Source: Endozoicomonas sp. SCSIO W0465 (GTDB lineage: Bacteria > Pseudomonadota > Gammaproteobacteria > Pseudomonadales > Endozoicomonadaceae). Taken from it: 64,000 nt of DNA. The notes beneath the pieces are model-generated. The model was given only the letters and a program-made list of their open reading frames with translations, was not told where the DNA came from and searched no databases. Below, one piece after another: positions 53,541-63,836 of this stretch (positions within the stretch are counted from its first letter, which is position 1; every line of letters begins with the position of its first letter). The stretch spans positions 2,520,001 through 2,584,000 of the forward strand of contig NZ_CP092417.1 in NCBI RefSeq assembly GCF_023716865.1, written 5' to 3'. A program made the translations under genes and the position numbers.

Positions 53541-55715
53541 TTACGGTTTGGTTCTGATGGTCAGCTTCTGACGCCGGCGGTAGGCACGAACCCCCGGAAC
53601 CACCAGCAGAACCAGCAACCCGACACTGGCCATCAGCGGCCACACTACCGGGCGGTTCCACGCTTCCTGTTTCTGCTGCCTGAGCTCAGGGTCAAGCCGG
53701 AGATATTTCAGGGTGCCCTGGCTGATGCCGTGGCGCTTGGTATTGAATACCCACTGATTGGAGAGATAGTAGTCTTTATTGTTAAAACCCCAGATCCACG
53801 GACTGTCTTGCTGGACAATCTCAACCATGCGGTTAATGGCCGACAACCGTTCAGGGCCATTGGGCAGTGCTTTAACCTTGTCGTATAGCTGATCAAATTC
53901 CGGGTTGTCATAGTTGGTAGAATTACTGCCATCACACTGACATTTAACCAGCCCTTGTCGGCTATCCAGCAGGAACAGGAAGTTTTCCGGGTCCGGGTAA
54001 TCCGCCAGCCAGCCCCAGCCAAACATCTGGGTATTGCCCTGACGCATTTTCTCCTTGAAGCGGGGGTAGTCGGTGGTTCGGAACTCCAGCTGAACATCAA
54101 TCTGCGCCAGTTGCTTCTTGATCCAGTCTGACCGGGGGCTGCTGTCGGCGGCCGTGGTATCCATATAGAGGATCAGGGGCTTGCCGGTTTCATGGTGGCG
54201 GCCGTTGGGGTAACCGGCCTCAGCCAGCAACTGTCTGGCATATTCAACGGACTTCCGCTTTGGGGTGCCGGTGCTTTCATCCCAGTCGAAGATAAAGGGA
54301 TTGGTGGCCTCTTTGCCCTCGGCATAACCATAAAGGCCGGGGGGGATAGGGCCCTGGGCAACCTGGCCGATACCGTTGCGGAAAATATCAATATATTCCT
54401 GGTCATTGTAAACAATACTGATCGCCTGGCGCAGCTTCCGCTTGTCTTCGGTGTAACCGCCCACTACCGGGTCGAGCATATTAAAGCCGGTGTAATAAAG
54501 GGAGGGGCGGATCTCTTCATCCACAATAATATCTCGCTGCTCAAGTTCCGGGGTCAGTTCGAGGCCGTCGGGGCCAACGGTAAAGGCCTGGTCAAAGGTC
54601 GCAGTATTGATATTGGGGTCGCCGTCACCGGAGCGGTCGTAATAGCCCTGGACAAATTTGCTCCACATGGAGGTGGCGGCTTTTTCATACCGAAAGATGG
54701 CTTTGTCAATAAACGGCAGCTGTTTGCCAGCATCGGCCAGGTAACCGCGTTTGGCGTCATCGCCGGAGCCTTCAGAAGGGTAATAATCCCGGCGATAGTT
54801 CGGGTTACGTTCGAGTACAATCTCCCGGTTGGGCGAGTTGACGGTCATCATAAACGGGCCGGTACCGATAGGGTTCCAGTCCAGGACCAGGTTTTTATCG
54901 GCAAAGCCCGGGTTGTGATAAAAGCGGTCAGCCTCCCAGGGCACCGGCGCAAAAAAGCGCATGGCCAGCCAGTATTGAAACTGTGGATAAATGCCGTTAA
55001 TGCGAATGGAGAACGTCAGGTCATCAATTTTTTCCAGGCCTTCAATATCACGGCGGCGTAAATCCAGCCACTGGTCATCTATCCTGGTAGCTTTTGCCCA
55101 TTCACCGAAGTCCTTCATGCCCACAATATAATCGGACATCAGGCCAATCAGGGGAGACTTGTTAAGGGGATCGGCCATGCGTTTTATCTGATAGATATAA
55201 TCATCTGCATTAAGCTCGCGGGTACCGGTAACCGGGAAGTCACTCAGTAGTTTGTAGCCGTCACCCTGTTGACTGTTATTGAAAAAATAGCGTGGCTTAT
55301 TCTGCTGGTCCCGCGCCAGTGCCGGGTGCGGCTGATAGAAAGTATCTGGCTTTAGTCGTATGGTTATCCGGCTGTAGGCCGCTTCCCGGCTGTCTTCAGG
55401 TAAAGGGTTCAGGTTTTCATCCAGCAGCTCCAGGACAGGCATTGCCGCTGCCGTGGCGGGCTGCAGCTCATAGGGCCTTTTCAGAAAATGGTACTGTAAG
55501 GGTGGCTCATAGATCTGGTCCAGGAAAAGGCCCTCTTCAGCACTGTACGACCTGACCGGGTCGAGGTGTTTAGGACGAGTGATAAAGCTGCCAAAGTAGG
55601 TTGTCTCTTCCGGGTTTGTGGCTGGGTTTGGATCGTTCCAGGGGCCTGAACATCCCGAAAGCAACAGGGCTGCAGTCAGAATAGCGACCCACTGCCTGGT
55701 GGTGTTTCGCTGCAT
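53541..55715 (-). CDS. yejA: Peptide ABC transporter substrate-binding lipoprotein (YejA/OppA family)
   Basis: About 724 aa, SBP_bac_5 family. The N-terminal lipoprotein signal has lipobox LLSGC. Family segments include FGSFITRPKHLDPVRSYSAE, YIYQIKRMADPLNKSPL, NPIGTGPFMMTVNSPNREIV, RQAISIVYNDQEYIDIFRNG and MFGWGWLADYPDPENFLFLL. An unusual C-terminal hydrophobic helix plus basic end (PLMASVGLLVLLVVPGVRAY then RRRQK) suggests a second membrane anchor. Start set at the ATG beginning MQRNTTRQW (55715); ATGs at 55724 and 55730 lack a ribosome site. It leads the operon; the REP cluster and the permeases follow. Confidence 0.9.
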   Translation of the reverse strand: MQRNTTRQWVAILTAALLLSGCSGPWNDPNPATNPEETTYFGSFITRPKHLDPVRSYSAEEGLFLDQIYEPPLQYHFLKRPYELQPATAAAMPVLELLDENLNPLPEDSREAAYSRITIRLKPDTFYQPHPALARDQQNKPRYFFNNSQQGDGYKLLSDFPVTGTRELNADDYIYQIKRMADPLNKSPLIGLMSDYIVGMKDFGEWAKATRIDDQWLDLRRRDIEGLEKIDDLTFSIRINGIYPQFQYWLAMRFFAPVPWEADRFYHNPGFADKNLVLDWNPIGTGPFMMTVNSPNREIVLERNPNYRRDYYPSEGSGDDAKRGYLADAGKQLPFIDKAIFRYEKAATSMWSKFVQGYYDRSGDGDPNINTATFDQAFTVGPDGLELTPELEQRDIIVDEEIRPSLYYTGFNMLDPVVGGYTEDKRKLRQAISIVYNDQEYIDIFRNGIGQVAQGPIPPGLYGYAEGKEATNPFIFDWDESTGTPKRKSVEYARQLLAEAGYPNGRHHETGKPLILYMDTTAADSSPRSDWIKKQLAQIDVQLEFRTTDYPRFKEKMRQGNTQMFGWGWLADYPDPENFLFLLDSRQGLVKCQCDGSNSTNYDNPEFDQLYDKVKALPNGPERLSAINRMVEIVQQDSPWIWGFNNKDYYLSNQWVFNTKRHGISQGTLKYLRLDPELRQQKQEAWNRPVVWPLMASVGLLVLLVVPGVRAYRRRQKLTIRTKP

Positions 55716-55734
55716 AGAAATCATTCTCATTATT
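55716..55734 (-). promoter_or_regulatory. Fur-box-like site at the yejA start
   Basis: On the - strand AATAATGAGAATGATTTCT matches 13 of 19 positions of the Fur consensus GATAATGATAATCATTATC, including the first-half ATAATGA. It lies directly before the chosen ATG. Counted by eye. Confidence 0.45.
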
Positions 55735-56041
55735 ATTGTCGGTGGTCAGGGCTGGTGGGCACCTGGTCGCCATGCGTTCTGTCGGCGATCAGCCATAAAC
55801 GCATACTTGGTAAAGAGATCGCCGCTGTTTCGGCTGATCGGACAGTTCCGGATTGTACGTATTTGCACTAACATCGTCATCCCCGTTCGGGAATATTTGT
55901 AATTTGTCTTCTTTTGGTGCAAGTTTTGTTAGCCTGCCCGCTTATGGTGCCAGCGTGTTTTTAACGTCAACTGCCGAACATTTCAGGGTAGGTACAATGA
56001 GGCCGGAGGAAAACACTGTATTTATGGGTTTTTTGTAGATA
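55735..56041. other. Intergenic region upstream of yejA, no gene recognised
   Basis: Probably holds the yejA promoter. Short + frames here resemble nothing I know. In particular they do not encode the N-terminus of the TonB-dependent receptor whose remains start on the other side of the adjacent IS. Confidence 0.45.
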
Positions 56042-56243
56042 GTTCTCGTCCAAAAACGCATCAGGCAATCATAATTAGATTGTACGTTCGTTTTGATATT
56101 TCCTGAAATTCCAGAGAGCCGCAAAAACTCTTCCCTTTTTTTCTCTAATCTGGGACGGATATTGGAGAAAAACGCGAAAAGCAGGCAGAAAACATCCTCC
56201 CACCATGCTGGAAAGGTACTTTCATGTAGCGTGGAGGTGGCTA

Positions 56244-57605
56244 TCAGGATGGTGCCGGGTGTCTGGCCAGAATCACCAGGTTGTAACAGACCACCGATAA
56301 CCAGCAATGAGAATCAAAACGCTCAGAACCCTTGCAGTGGCAACGTGATAGCCCAAAACATCTCTTTAGCCACGAAATTCCCGCTTCAATACCTGCCCGG
56401 AAGCGAAAGAGCGTTTTATACACATACTGACTTTTAGTCATCTCTTCGACTTCAAGTCCGCGCTTCTTATTAAAAGCTACATCGCTGATTCCCATGGCCT
56501 TGGCTTTTTCCAAATTAGCGCGACACGCGTATCCGCCGTCACCGCTTGTCTGGCGAGGTACACGACCATAAATTTCTTTTTGTCTTTCCATCATCGGAAT
56601 GAATTGGTCCGAATCCGCTGGGTTACCTTCCTCAATAACCAGGTCCAGGATCAATCGACTTTTTCCCTGAACCAGGTTCAGTTTATGGCCATACTGTACT
56701 TGCCGCCTGTCTTTTACGATGATATCCGTATGGGGTTCATACAGGCTAACCACTTTTTCCTGGGCTGGCACCTTTTCACCCTTAAAGACCCTGCGCTCTG
56801 TCTGGGAGACTATTGCATCCACCAGGGGTAACAGGTGATCCACATCGGCCTGCCACTTGTCGGCATCATCAGCCAGGAGACACTGCCCCTGCTGACGGGC
56901 GTTTGCTAGCGTGACAGTAGCTTCGATAAGTACCTTCCGGGATTTTCGGGTCAACTGCAGCAGTTTTTTATAATGCTGATGCCGCTCTTCTTTGCCAGCG
57001 TAGATGCATTTTCTGGCCGCATCTTTTACGGCTCGGTTGTGATGGGTATATTCATAAAGCGGTGTCGCTGTCAGTGTTTGTCCCCGTTCCAGCAGCCGAC
57101 AAATTTCTTTAACGGAACTGGCTAAAAGATCACTGTCGCAAGGAGGTTTGATATCCGATTCGGTGACTGTGCTGTCAATAGCCACAGTGCGCCCTTTTTC
57201 AATACCCTGATCTTTAGCGGTCATTAGCTGACAGTTATTAATCCGTTCCCATGTAGATGCAGTAAGAAGGCTGATGAGCCCATGCAAACTGGAGCGACTG
57301 GGGCGCTGGTTTGGTTCGAGGCGACAAAAGTCTCGAAAGAGCATGGAGTCCATCAAAACAAACGACAAGTAGTCATAATCACAATTCAAATACTGTTTCA
57401 GGAGTGCCGCACGAAGAACGGATTCTGCTGATAGTCCGTTCCGCCCAGTGTTCTGTTTATCACCAGAACTTAAGTCCTCATAAATCCAGTCATTGAACTG
57501 TGGATGGGCGTCAAGCCATTGCGAGATACCGGAAAGCTGGGAGCAGATTTCATGAGGTACGTAATGGAGTTCCATACTACACTGCGGGTTGCGTTTTTTG
57601 CGCAT
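56244..57605 (-). CDS. ISNCY-family transposase, copy 2
   Basis: 453 aa, identical in product to the copy at 22217-23578, with the same ribosome site (GAGGA). The nested IS1595 element lies just outside the gene, between its start and the element's end, so the transposase remains intact but its promoter region may be altered. Confidence 0.85.
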   Translation of the reverse strand: MRKKRNPQCSMELHYVPHEICSQLSGISQWLDAHPQFNDWIYEDLSSGDKQNTGRNGLSAESVLRAALLKQYLNCDYDYLSFVLMDSMLFRDFCRLEPNQRPSRSSLHGLISLLTASTWERINNCQLMTAKDQGIEKGRTVAIDSTVTESDIKPPCDSDLLASSVKEICRLLERGQTLTATPLYEYTHHNRAVKDAARKCIYAGKEERHQHYKKLLQLTRKSRKVLIEATVTLANARQQGQCLLADDADKWQADVDHLLPLVDAIVSQTERRVFKGEKVPAQEKVVSLYEPHTDIIVKDRRQVQYGHKLNLVQGKSRLILDLVIEEGNPADSDQFIPMMERQKEIYGRVPRQTSGDGGYACRANLEKAKAMGISDVAFNKKRGLEVEEMTKSQYVYKTLFRFRAGIEAGISWLKRCFGLSRCHCKGSERFDSHCWLSVVCYNLVILARHPAPS

Positions 57606-57694
57606 TTGGAGTCCTCTGTTTTTGGCAATCCCTTATGTTTCTTGCTCTTGGGAAGTTTAGTCGCCAGATAGCAGTAGGGCTCCACTTAATTTTT

Positions 57695-58996
57695 CCTGAT
57701 GACCACCGACCCTACGTCGTGAGCCAGCTGCTATAATAAACGTCGATAGTCATGTGTTTTGGAGGTAAAACTGATGTGTAAAAACACCATTCAGTTCCAA
57801 AAAGGCCTTGGCATTATGCAATTTCTGGCTAATTACGGCAGTGAAGAGCAGTGTGAGAACGCGCTGTCCTCTTGGCGCTGGCCAGATGGCTTCCAATGCC
57901 CGAAGTGTGGCTCCCGCAGTTTCTGCAAGCTTCACCGGAAAGCTGAATTCCAGTGCAATTGCTGCCGTTGCCAAACCTCGCTTACCAGTAACACTATCTT
58001 TGACTCAACAAAGCTGCCTCTAGCTACCTGGTTTCTGGGTATCTATCTCGTCACCCAGAATAAAGCGGGGATTTCTTGCCTGACGCTTCATCGACAACTT
58101 GGCATTTCCTACAATGCCGCATTGCGCATGAAACACAAACTCATGCAGGTCATGATGGAAAGAGATAACAGCTGGCAGTTGAGTGGTTTTGTTCAGATTG
58201 ATGACGCCTATTGGGGCGGAGAGCGCCACGGAGGCCGCCGGGGCAGAGGCTCAGAGAACAAAGCCCCCTTCGTGGCCGCAGTTCAGACAGATGCTGATAA
58301 CCACCCTATCTACATGAAGTTCAATGCCGTTGATAACTTCCGGCGAAAAACCATTCAGGAGTGGGCAGAACATGCCCTGAAAAAGGGTGTCCGGGCCGTC
58401 AGCGATGGCTTGTCCTGTTTCCGGGGTATTGAAGATGCCGGATGCCAGCACACAGCCATCATTACCGGTGGTGGGCATGCATCCATGGAGAATGAGTTGT
58501 TCACCTGGGTAAATACCATGCTGGGAAACGTGAAAACAGCGATTACCGGTACTTACCATAAGCTCGACCCCAAGCATCTGGGCCGTTATCTATCAGAGTT
58601 CAACTATCGGTTTAACCGGCGTTTTGATATGCCTTCAATGATCTCAAGGCTAGGTCGGGCTGCAGTCAATACAGCACCGATGCCGGATCGACTTCTCAAA
58701 CTGCCAGACGTCCAGTGGAAACCGGGTTAGCCATCAACCGATAATTGAAAGTCAGTTGACGTATTAATATCATTATTTCGAATGATGATGTGGGTCTTTG
58801 CTTGTTCGGAGCGGTTATGAAACCGAATTTAGTTGATAATCTGGAGAACAAGCCGTCATGATGCCTGCTCCACCGGTAATACTGGAGAGGTTCTATTATT
58901 TCTTTACCGGGTTATAGACATAAAGAATGAAAAGCTGCACGTATATTCTTAAATTATCTTTCCCTGTGTCATGACGTACGATCAGTGGTAATCAGG
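57695..58996 (+). mobile_element. IS1595-family element (second type), 1,302 bp
   Basis: Imperfect terminal repeats CCTGATGACCACCGA and complement of CCTGATTACCACTGA. 8-bp duplication TAATTTTT at 57687-57694 and 58997-59004, confirmed by the uninterrupted sequence of ISNCY copy 1 (TTAATTTTTCAGG). One base next to the right duplication differs from copy 1 (T for C). Confidence 0.9.
57774..58730 (+). CDS. IS1595-family transposase
   Basis: 318 aa. Zinc-ribbon N-terminus (FQCPKCGSRSFCKLHRKAEF then CNCCRC), SNTIFDSTKLPLATWFLGIY typical of IS1595, and the DDE/N domain with VQIDDAYWGGERHGG and AVSDGLSCFRGI. The ISXO2-like end has YHKLDPKHLGRYLSEFNYRF then NRRF. Start at ATG with GGAGG eight bases upstream. 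Distinct from the 346-aa IS1595-like transposase of the other two copies. Confidence 0.92.
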   Translation: MCKNTIQFQKGLGIMQFLANYGSEEQCENALSSWRWPDGFQCPKCGSRSFCKLHRKAEFQCNCCRCQTSLTSNTIFDSTKLPLATWFLGIYLVTQNKAGISCLTLHRQLGISYNAALRMKHKLMQVMMERDNSWQLSGFVQIDDAYWGGERHGGRRGRGSENKAPFVAAVQTDADNHPIYMKFNAVDNFRRKTIQEWAEHALKKGVRAVSDGLSCFRGIEDAGCQHTAIITGGGHASMENELFTWVNTMLGNVKTAITGTYHKLDPKHLGRYLSEFNYRFNRRFDMPSMISRLGRAAVNTAPMPDRLLKLPDVQWKPG

Positions 58997-60064
58997 TAAT
59001 TTTTTAGGATAAAATCTACAGTTTTCAATTGGTTGTGTTTTTGGACGAGAACTATCTATGGCTCTGACGCAATGAGTGGTGTTGTTAACGTAATTCTCAA
59101 GAAGGATTATGAGGGCGCTGAAGTGAAGCTTCGCACTGGTGACGCACATGATGGCGGTTATCAGAATAACAGGCTTGAAGTTTTGGCCGGTACAGCTGGC
59201 GAAAGATCCAGGGTAACGTTCATCGCCCAATTCCAGAACAATGAAATGCTTCGTAATGCCGATCGTGACTGGGCAAATAATGATGATAGCGACCGCAGCC
59301 AGATTTCTGCTTATAGTTCATACGGTGCTTCTTTTCAGGCAGCGGATAAAACAGTAACTATACCTGCTGATTGTGAAGGCCTGCTTGGTGAAAATGCTGT
59401 ACTTCGATCCGATGGGAAGTGTGGCTATAACCGTTCAGCTCACAGGACTCTTAAGCCGGAAAATGAAAGCTTCGACTTAATGGCGAACTTCGAGTATCAC
59501 CTTTCTGATGATATGACCGCATTTTCCCGTCTGAGGTTTGGTCAGAAAGAGACCTTGGCTTATTTTGAGCCGAATGCCTACGACATTGAGCTTGCAGCTG
59601 CCGATCCAGGCAATCCAACCTCTGGTACTCCGGGCGCTCAGGATGGAACATTTACTCGCCGAATGGTGGAGTTTGGAGAGCGATCCAGTGGCGGTGAAAG
59701 CCAGTATCTTGGAGCCATGGCTGGAGTTAATGGTCTGTTCAAGGATCAGTATGACTGGGAAACTACCATTGGTTATACCATCCAGACAATGGATGAAACA
59801 AGCGACGAAATTATCCAGAAAACCATCGATGATATGGTGAAGGCTGGAACGTTGAATCTTCTGGAAGAGATTCCTCAAAGTGTTGTTGATGCAGCCCGCG
59901 GTACTTCTAAAATTGACTCAGAGTCTTCCATCATCAGCTGGACAGGTTCCTTTTCTGGTGACCTGATGGAGCTGCCTTCTGGAACTGCTGCTTTTGCTAC
60001 CTTCGCAGAAATTAACCGCACAGAGTATGAGGATGTTAGGGATCAAGGCACCCTTGATGGCATC

Positions 60065-61003
60065 GTAACTGTTCAGCACCCCCACATAAATCTGGAATTT
60101 TCTGATTTTTATACCATCCTCTTAAGCACCATTTTTCCACAATATTCGCCAGCATGATTCCAGAACTACCCGCAACTATGTCGGCTGAGATTCTCTTGAA
60201 AGAGAATGCAGAGCTGCGGATGAGAGTTGCCTGTCTGGAAGAGCGATGTCGAGAATTGGAAGAAAAGGTTGGCAAGAACAGTCAAAACAGCAGCAAGCCG
60301 CCATCGTCTGATGGTTATCAAAAACCTTGTAAAAACAGTAATTCTCCAGATCATTCTGACGACCTTTCCGCAGATAAAGGTACCGATCCATCGGATGAAA
60401 AACCCAATCCTAAAAGTCTGAGACAGTCTTCTGGTAATAAAGCCGGTGGAAAGAAAGGGCATCAGGGCACTTGTCTTAAACAGGTCGATATCCCTGACTA
60501 TATTGAGTACCTTCCGGTTAAAGAATGCAATAAATGTCAGGCGTCTCTTCTTGATAGTGAGCCGGTCAAATATATTGAACGACAGGTGTTTGAACCAGGG
60601 AGACCGGGTGAATTTGAAGTAACGGCCCATAGAGCTGAAGTAAAAATCTGCACTTGTGGTTGTCGGAATCAGGCTGAATTCCCGGAAGGTGTTACCGCTG
60701 CCGCACAATATGGCTCAGCCACACAGGCTATGGCCGTCTATCTTAACCAATACCATTTCCTGCCTTTTAAGCGCGTGTCAGAGTATTTTAATACTCTCTA
60801 TAAAATGAGTGTAAGTGCAGGCACTGTCGCCAATTTTGTGGCCAGAACCTATGAAAATCTGGCTTCTACTGAAGAGGTTATTCGTGACGCCTTGCGGGAA
60901 TCGTCTGTTGCCGGAGCCGATGAAACGGGTATGCGGGCCGAGGGCTCTTTGCACTGGCTACACGTTATGCGGGATGAACAATGGACGCTCTACTACTTGT
61001 CTG
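60065..61003 (+). mobile_element. IS66-family element, copy D, left part only
   Basis: Left end and first 939 bases of IS66, cut at the codon for the Ser-Gly after YYLS. Joined directly to copy E. The 8-bp duplication ATGGCATC flanks the D-E pair as a whole (60057-60064 and 62612-62619). Confidence 0.93.
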
Positions 61004-61041
61004 GTAACTATTCAGCACTGAGCAAAGGCATATTACAGTAA
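60154..61041 (+). pseudogene. IS66 transposase of copy D, 3' truncated
   Basis: Residues 1-282 match the complete transposase (zinc finger and first DDE Asp in GADETGMR present). The frame then enters the terminal repeat of copy E and ends 13 codons later. The second Asp and the Glu are lost. Confidence 0.92.
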
Positions 61042-62611
61042 TTCCGAACAGCTCTATGAAGTGATTGATATATGTCCATTCCCTGTTTTCTGGCAGACGA
61101 CAAATAGCTGCGAATCCGTGCAAACATAGAACCACCGTCTGCACTCCTGAAGCAGCCTGAGATTTTCTGCTTTAACTTGGCCATTCGAACATCCCGCTCA
61201 CTGCCATTGTTATCGAAGGGAATGGTAAAATCTGACATGAAGCGCAGTGTCTCAGCCTTGAACTCAGTGAGTCGTTTGAAGAGATTGTAAGCTTTAGTAT
61301 TCTTGACTTTCTTGCGCTTAAGCTCCTCTCGTTGCTTCTCCATATAGACGACTTCTTTCATTAGAGCCCGCTGAAGCAACCGGTCATAAATCTTCTCGAT
61401 TCGTTCACAGACAACACTTGGCATCTGTAGCATACCTATGGTCTTAAAGCCCTTGCAGTAATGCCAGGAAAGCCTCAGTAGCTTCATCAATCGCAACGCC
61501 AGTTGATTGCTGTCCCTATCAACAACACCCAAAAGCTCCCTCAGGTGATGGGCATTGCAAAGTACGTGAGTTGCCGCATATGCAAAATAGGATTTCCAAT
61601 GATCATGAACCAGAACGCCTGCAAATGTTAGCAGTATGCCCATCGTGTCCATGGCCTCACGACCTCGCTTTTCAGACAAGTAGTAGAGCGTCCATTGTTC
61701 ATCCCGCATAACGTGTAGCCAGTGCAAAGAGCCCTCGGCCCGCATACCCGTTTCATCGGCTCCGGCAACAGACGATTCCCGCAAGGCGTCACGAATAACC
61801 TCTTCAGTAGAAGCCAGATTTTCATAGGTTCTGGCCACAAAATTGGCGACAGTGCCTGCACTTACACTCATTTTATAGAGAGTATTAAAATACTCTGACA
61901 CGCGCTTAAAAGGCAGGAAATGGTATTGGTTAAGATAGACGGCCATAGCCTGTGTGGCTGAGCCATATTGTGCGGCAGCGGTAACACCTTCCGGGAATTC
62001 AGCCTGATTCCGACAACCACAAGTGCAGATTTTTACTTCAGCTCTATGGGCCGTTACTTCAAATTCACCCGGTCTCCCTGGTTCAAACACCTGTCGTTCA
62101 ATATATTTGACCGGCTCACTATCAAGAAGAGACGCCTGACATTTATTGCATTCTTTAACCGGAAGGTACTCAATATAGTCAGGGATATCGACCTGTTTAA
62201 GACAAGTGCCCTGATGCCCTTTCTTTCCACCGGCTTTATTACCAGAAGACTGTCTCAGACTTTTAGGATTGGGTTTTTCATCCGATGGATCGGTACCTTT
62301 ATCTGCGGAAAGGTCGTCAGAATGATCTGGAGAATTACTGTTTTTACAAGGTTTTTGATAACCATCAGACGATGGCGGCTTGCTGCTGTTTTGACTGTTC
62401 TTGCCAACCTTTTCTTCCAATTCTCGACATCGCTCTTCCAGACAGGCAACTCTCATCCGCAGCTCTGCATTCTCTTTCAAGAGAATCTCAGCCGACATAG
62501 TTGCGGGTAGTTCTGGAATCATGCTGGCGAATATTGTGGAAAAATGGTGCTTAAGAGGATGGTATAAAAATCAGAAAATTCCAGATTTATGTGGGGGTGC
62601 TGAACAGTTAC
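61004..62611 (-). mobile_element. IS66-family element, copy E (complete), 1,608 bp
   Basis: Full element in opposite orientation to D. Its right end abuts D at CTTGTCTG, and its left end abuts the outer duplication ATGGCATC. No duplication of its own is seen. Confidence 0.94.
61008..62522 (-). CDS. IS66-family transposase (complete), copy E
   Basis: 504 aa, same domain order and catalytic residues as the copy at 45717-47231: coiled coil, CNKCQ/CTCGC zinc finger, Asp (GADETGMR), Asp (VHDHWKSYF) and Glu (GSERDVRM). I see one residue difference (GGSMFARI). Intact and presumably active. Confidence 0.95.
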   Translation of the reverse strand: MIPELPATMSAEILLKENAELRMRVACLEERCRELEEKVGKNSQNSSKPPSSDGYQKPCKNSNSPDHSDDLSADKGTDPSDEKPNPKSLRQSSGNKAGGKKGHQGTCLKQVDIPDYIEYLPVKECNKCQASLLDSEPVKYIERQVFEPGRPGEFEVTAHRAEVKICTCGCRNQAEFPEGVTAAAQYGSATQAMAVYLNQYHFLPFKRVSEYFNTLYKMSVSAGTVANFVARTYENLASTEEVIRDALRESSVAGADETGMRAEGSLHWLHVMRDEQWTLYYLSEKRGREAMDTMGILLTFAGVLVHDHWKSYFAYAATHVLCNAHHLRELLGVVDRDSNQLALRLMKLLRLSWHYCKGFKTIGMLQMPSVVCERIEKIYDRLLQRALMKEVVYMEKQREELKRKKVKNTKAYNLFKRLTEFKAETLRFMSDFTIPFDNNGSERDVRMAKLKQKISGCFRSADGGSMFARIRSYLSSARKQGMDIYQSLHRAVRNYCNMPLLSAE

Positions 62612-62727
62612 ATGGCATCTATGTAGGTAAAGGTGGTACCTCAGGCGGTGGTGAGAGAACCCAATATGGTGTTGGTGGTGAGGTGATGGTTCCAGTTGTT
62701 GAGGATTTGGAAGTTACCCTTGCCGGT

Positions 62728-63836
62728 GGCTAAGTTACCGTTAATGGTTGAATCAGCTAAACTCCCATAAAATCTACGTTGTAGGGGAGTGATATGCAAT
62801 CTGAACTCTTCCAGAATTTTATTGATTCCATTTCAACATTAACCAGTGAACAGCGAGACATTCTTAACAACTCGCTCCTTAGTACTCAAATAGAGGTTAC
62901 CGAGGTAGTAGAAACCACTGACTCTGAACCTGTTTACAGTGAATCTATACCCAATAACGATAATGCAACACCTGACGTAGAAAAGAGCATACTTGCCCAA
63001 TTTGCCGAAAACCCCAGGTGCCCCAAATGCAAAAGCCATAGCGTTGGTCGCTGGGGCATACGAAATGGCCGACAGCGCTACCACTGCAAGACTTGCGACT
63101 CAACGTTTAACGCCTTTAGTGGAACGCCTTTGGCAAGGCTCAGGCACCCTGAAAAATGGAACAAGTACCTCGCAGGTATGACTCACTCTATGGTCTTGCG
63201 ACCAGCTGCTGCTGAGAATGCCATTGACTTGAAAACTGCGTTCCGCTGGCGTCACCGCTTTCTTGAAGTGATTAATAATGATCAAGCAGAAGAGCTTTGT
63301 GGCATTACTGAGCTTGATGAAACATTTTTCCGTGAATCCTTCAAAGGGCAAAGAGAAGGCCTTCCACGGCCAACCCGAAAGCGGGGTAATGATCCCAACA
63401 AAGCCCGAAAAGTCCCGGTAATGGTGGCTCGGGACCGTAATCGAAATACCGTTGACGGTGTATTAGAAAACGAAAGTGCTAATGAATTGTGCAGGCATTT
63501 AAATGGCCGCATATCGATACAGGCCACGGTCTGTGCGGATGCACACCTCGCTCACGAAAAACTTGCTGACAAGCTTGGATTTGTCTTCAAGGAGCTGGTG
63601 ACATCAGCAGGTCAACATGTTGTTGAAGGCATCTACCACATCCAGACTGTAAATTCTTATCACAGTCATTTAAAACGCTGGATTGGCGGCGTATTCCAAG
63701 GGGTTGCAACTCGTTACCTTCCCCATTATCTGGCCTGGAGGCGAGAACTGACGGCAGCAAAAAAATTAACTGTTGGCCGGTTGATCAGCAGAATTACTGA
63801 ACATTGGTGCTTCCAACCATTAACGGTAACTTAGCC
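62728..63836 (+). mobile_element. IS1595-like (ISXO2-type) insertion sequence, copy 2, 1,109 bp
   Basis: Same ends and length as the copy at 11735. 9-bp duplication CTTGCCGGT at 62719-62727 and 63837-63845, inserted in the receptor gene. Confidence 0.94.
62794..63834 (+). CDS. IS1595-family (ISXO2-like) transposase, copy 2
   Basis: 346 aa, same product as the copy at 11737-12777. The gene begins 66 bases inside the element with GGGGAG before the ATG (TAGGGGAGTGATATG). It is intact, and its stop overlaps the right terminal repeat. Confidence 0.93.
   Translation: MQSELFQNFIDSISTLTSEQRDILNNSLLSTQIEVTEVVETTDSEPVYSESIPNNDNATPDVEKSILAQFAENPRCPKCKSHSVGRWGIRNGRQRYHCKTCDSTFNAFSGTPLARLRHPEKWNKYLAGMTHSMVLRPAAAENAIDLKTAFRWRHRFLEVINNDQAEELCGITELDETFFRESFKGQREGLPRPTRKRGNDPNKARKVPVMVARDRNRNTVDGVLENESANELCRHLNGRISIQATVCADAHLAHEKLADKLGFVFKELVTSAGQHVVEGIYHIQTVNSYHSHLKRWIGGVFQGVATRYLPHYLAWRRELTAAKKLTVGRLISRITEHWCFQPLTVT

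Larger units (their letters stand above)
56042..59052 (-). mobile_element. ISNCY-like insertion sequence, copy 2, carrying a nested IS1595 element
   Basis: Same ends and transposase as copy 1; 1,701 bp after removing the nested 1,302-bp element and its 8-bp duplication. Unlike copy 1, its flanks do not match (TAGATA on the left, TATCTA on the right), so the two sides were probably not neighbours when it inserted. Confidence 0.88.
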
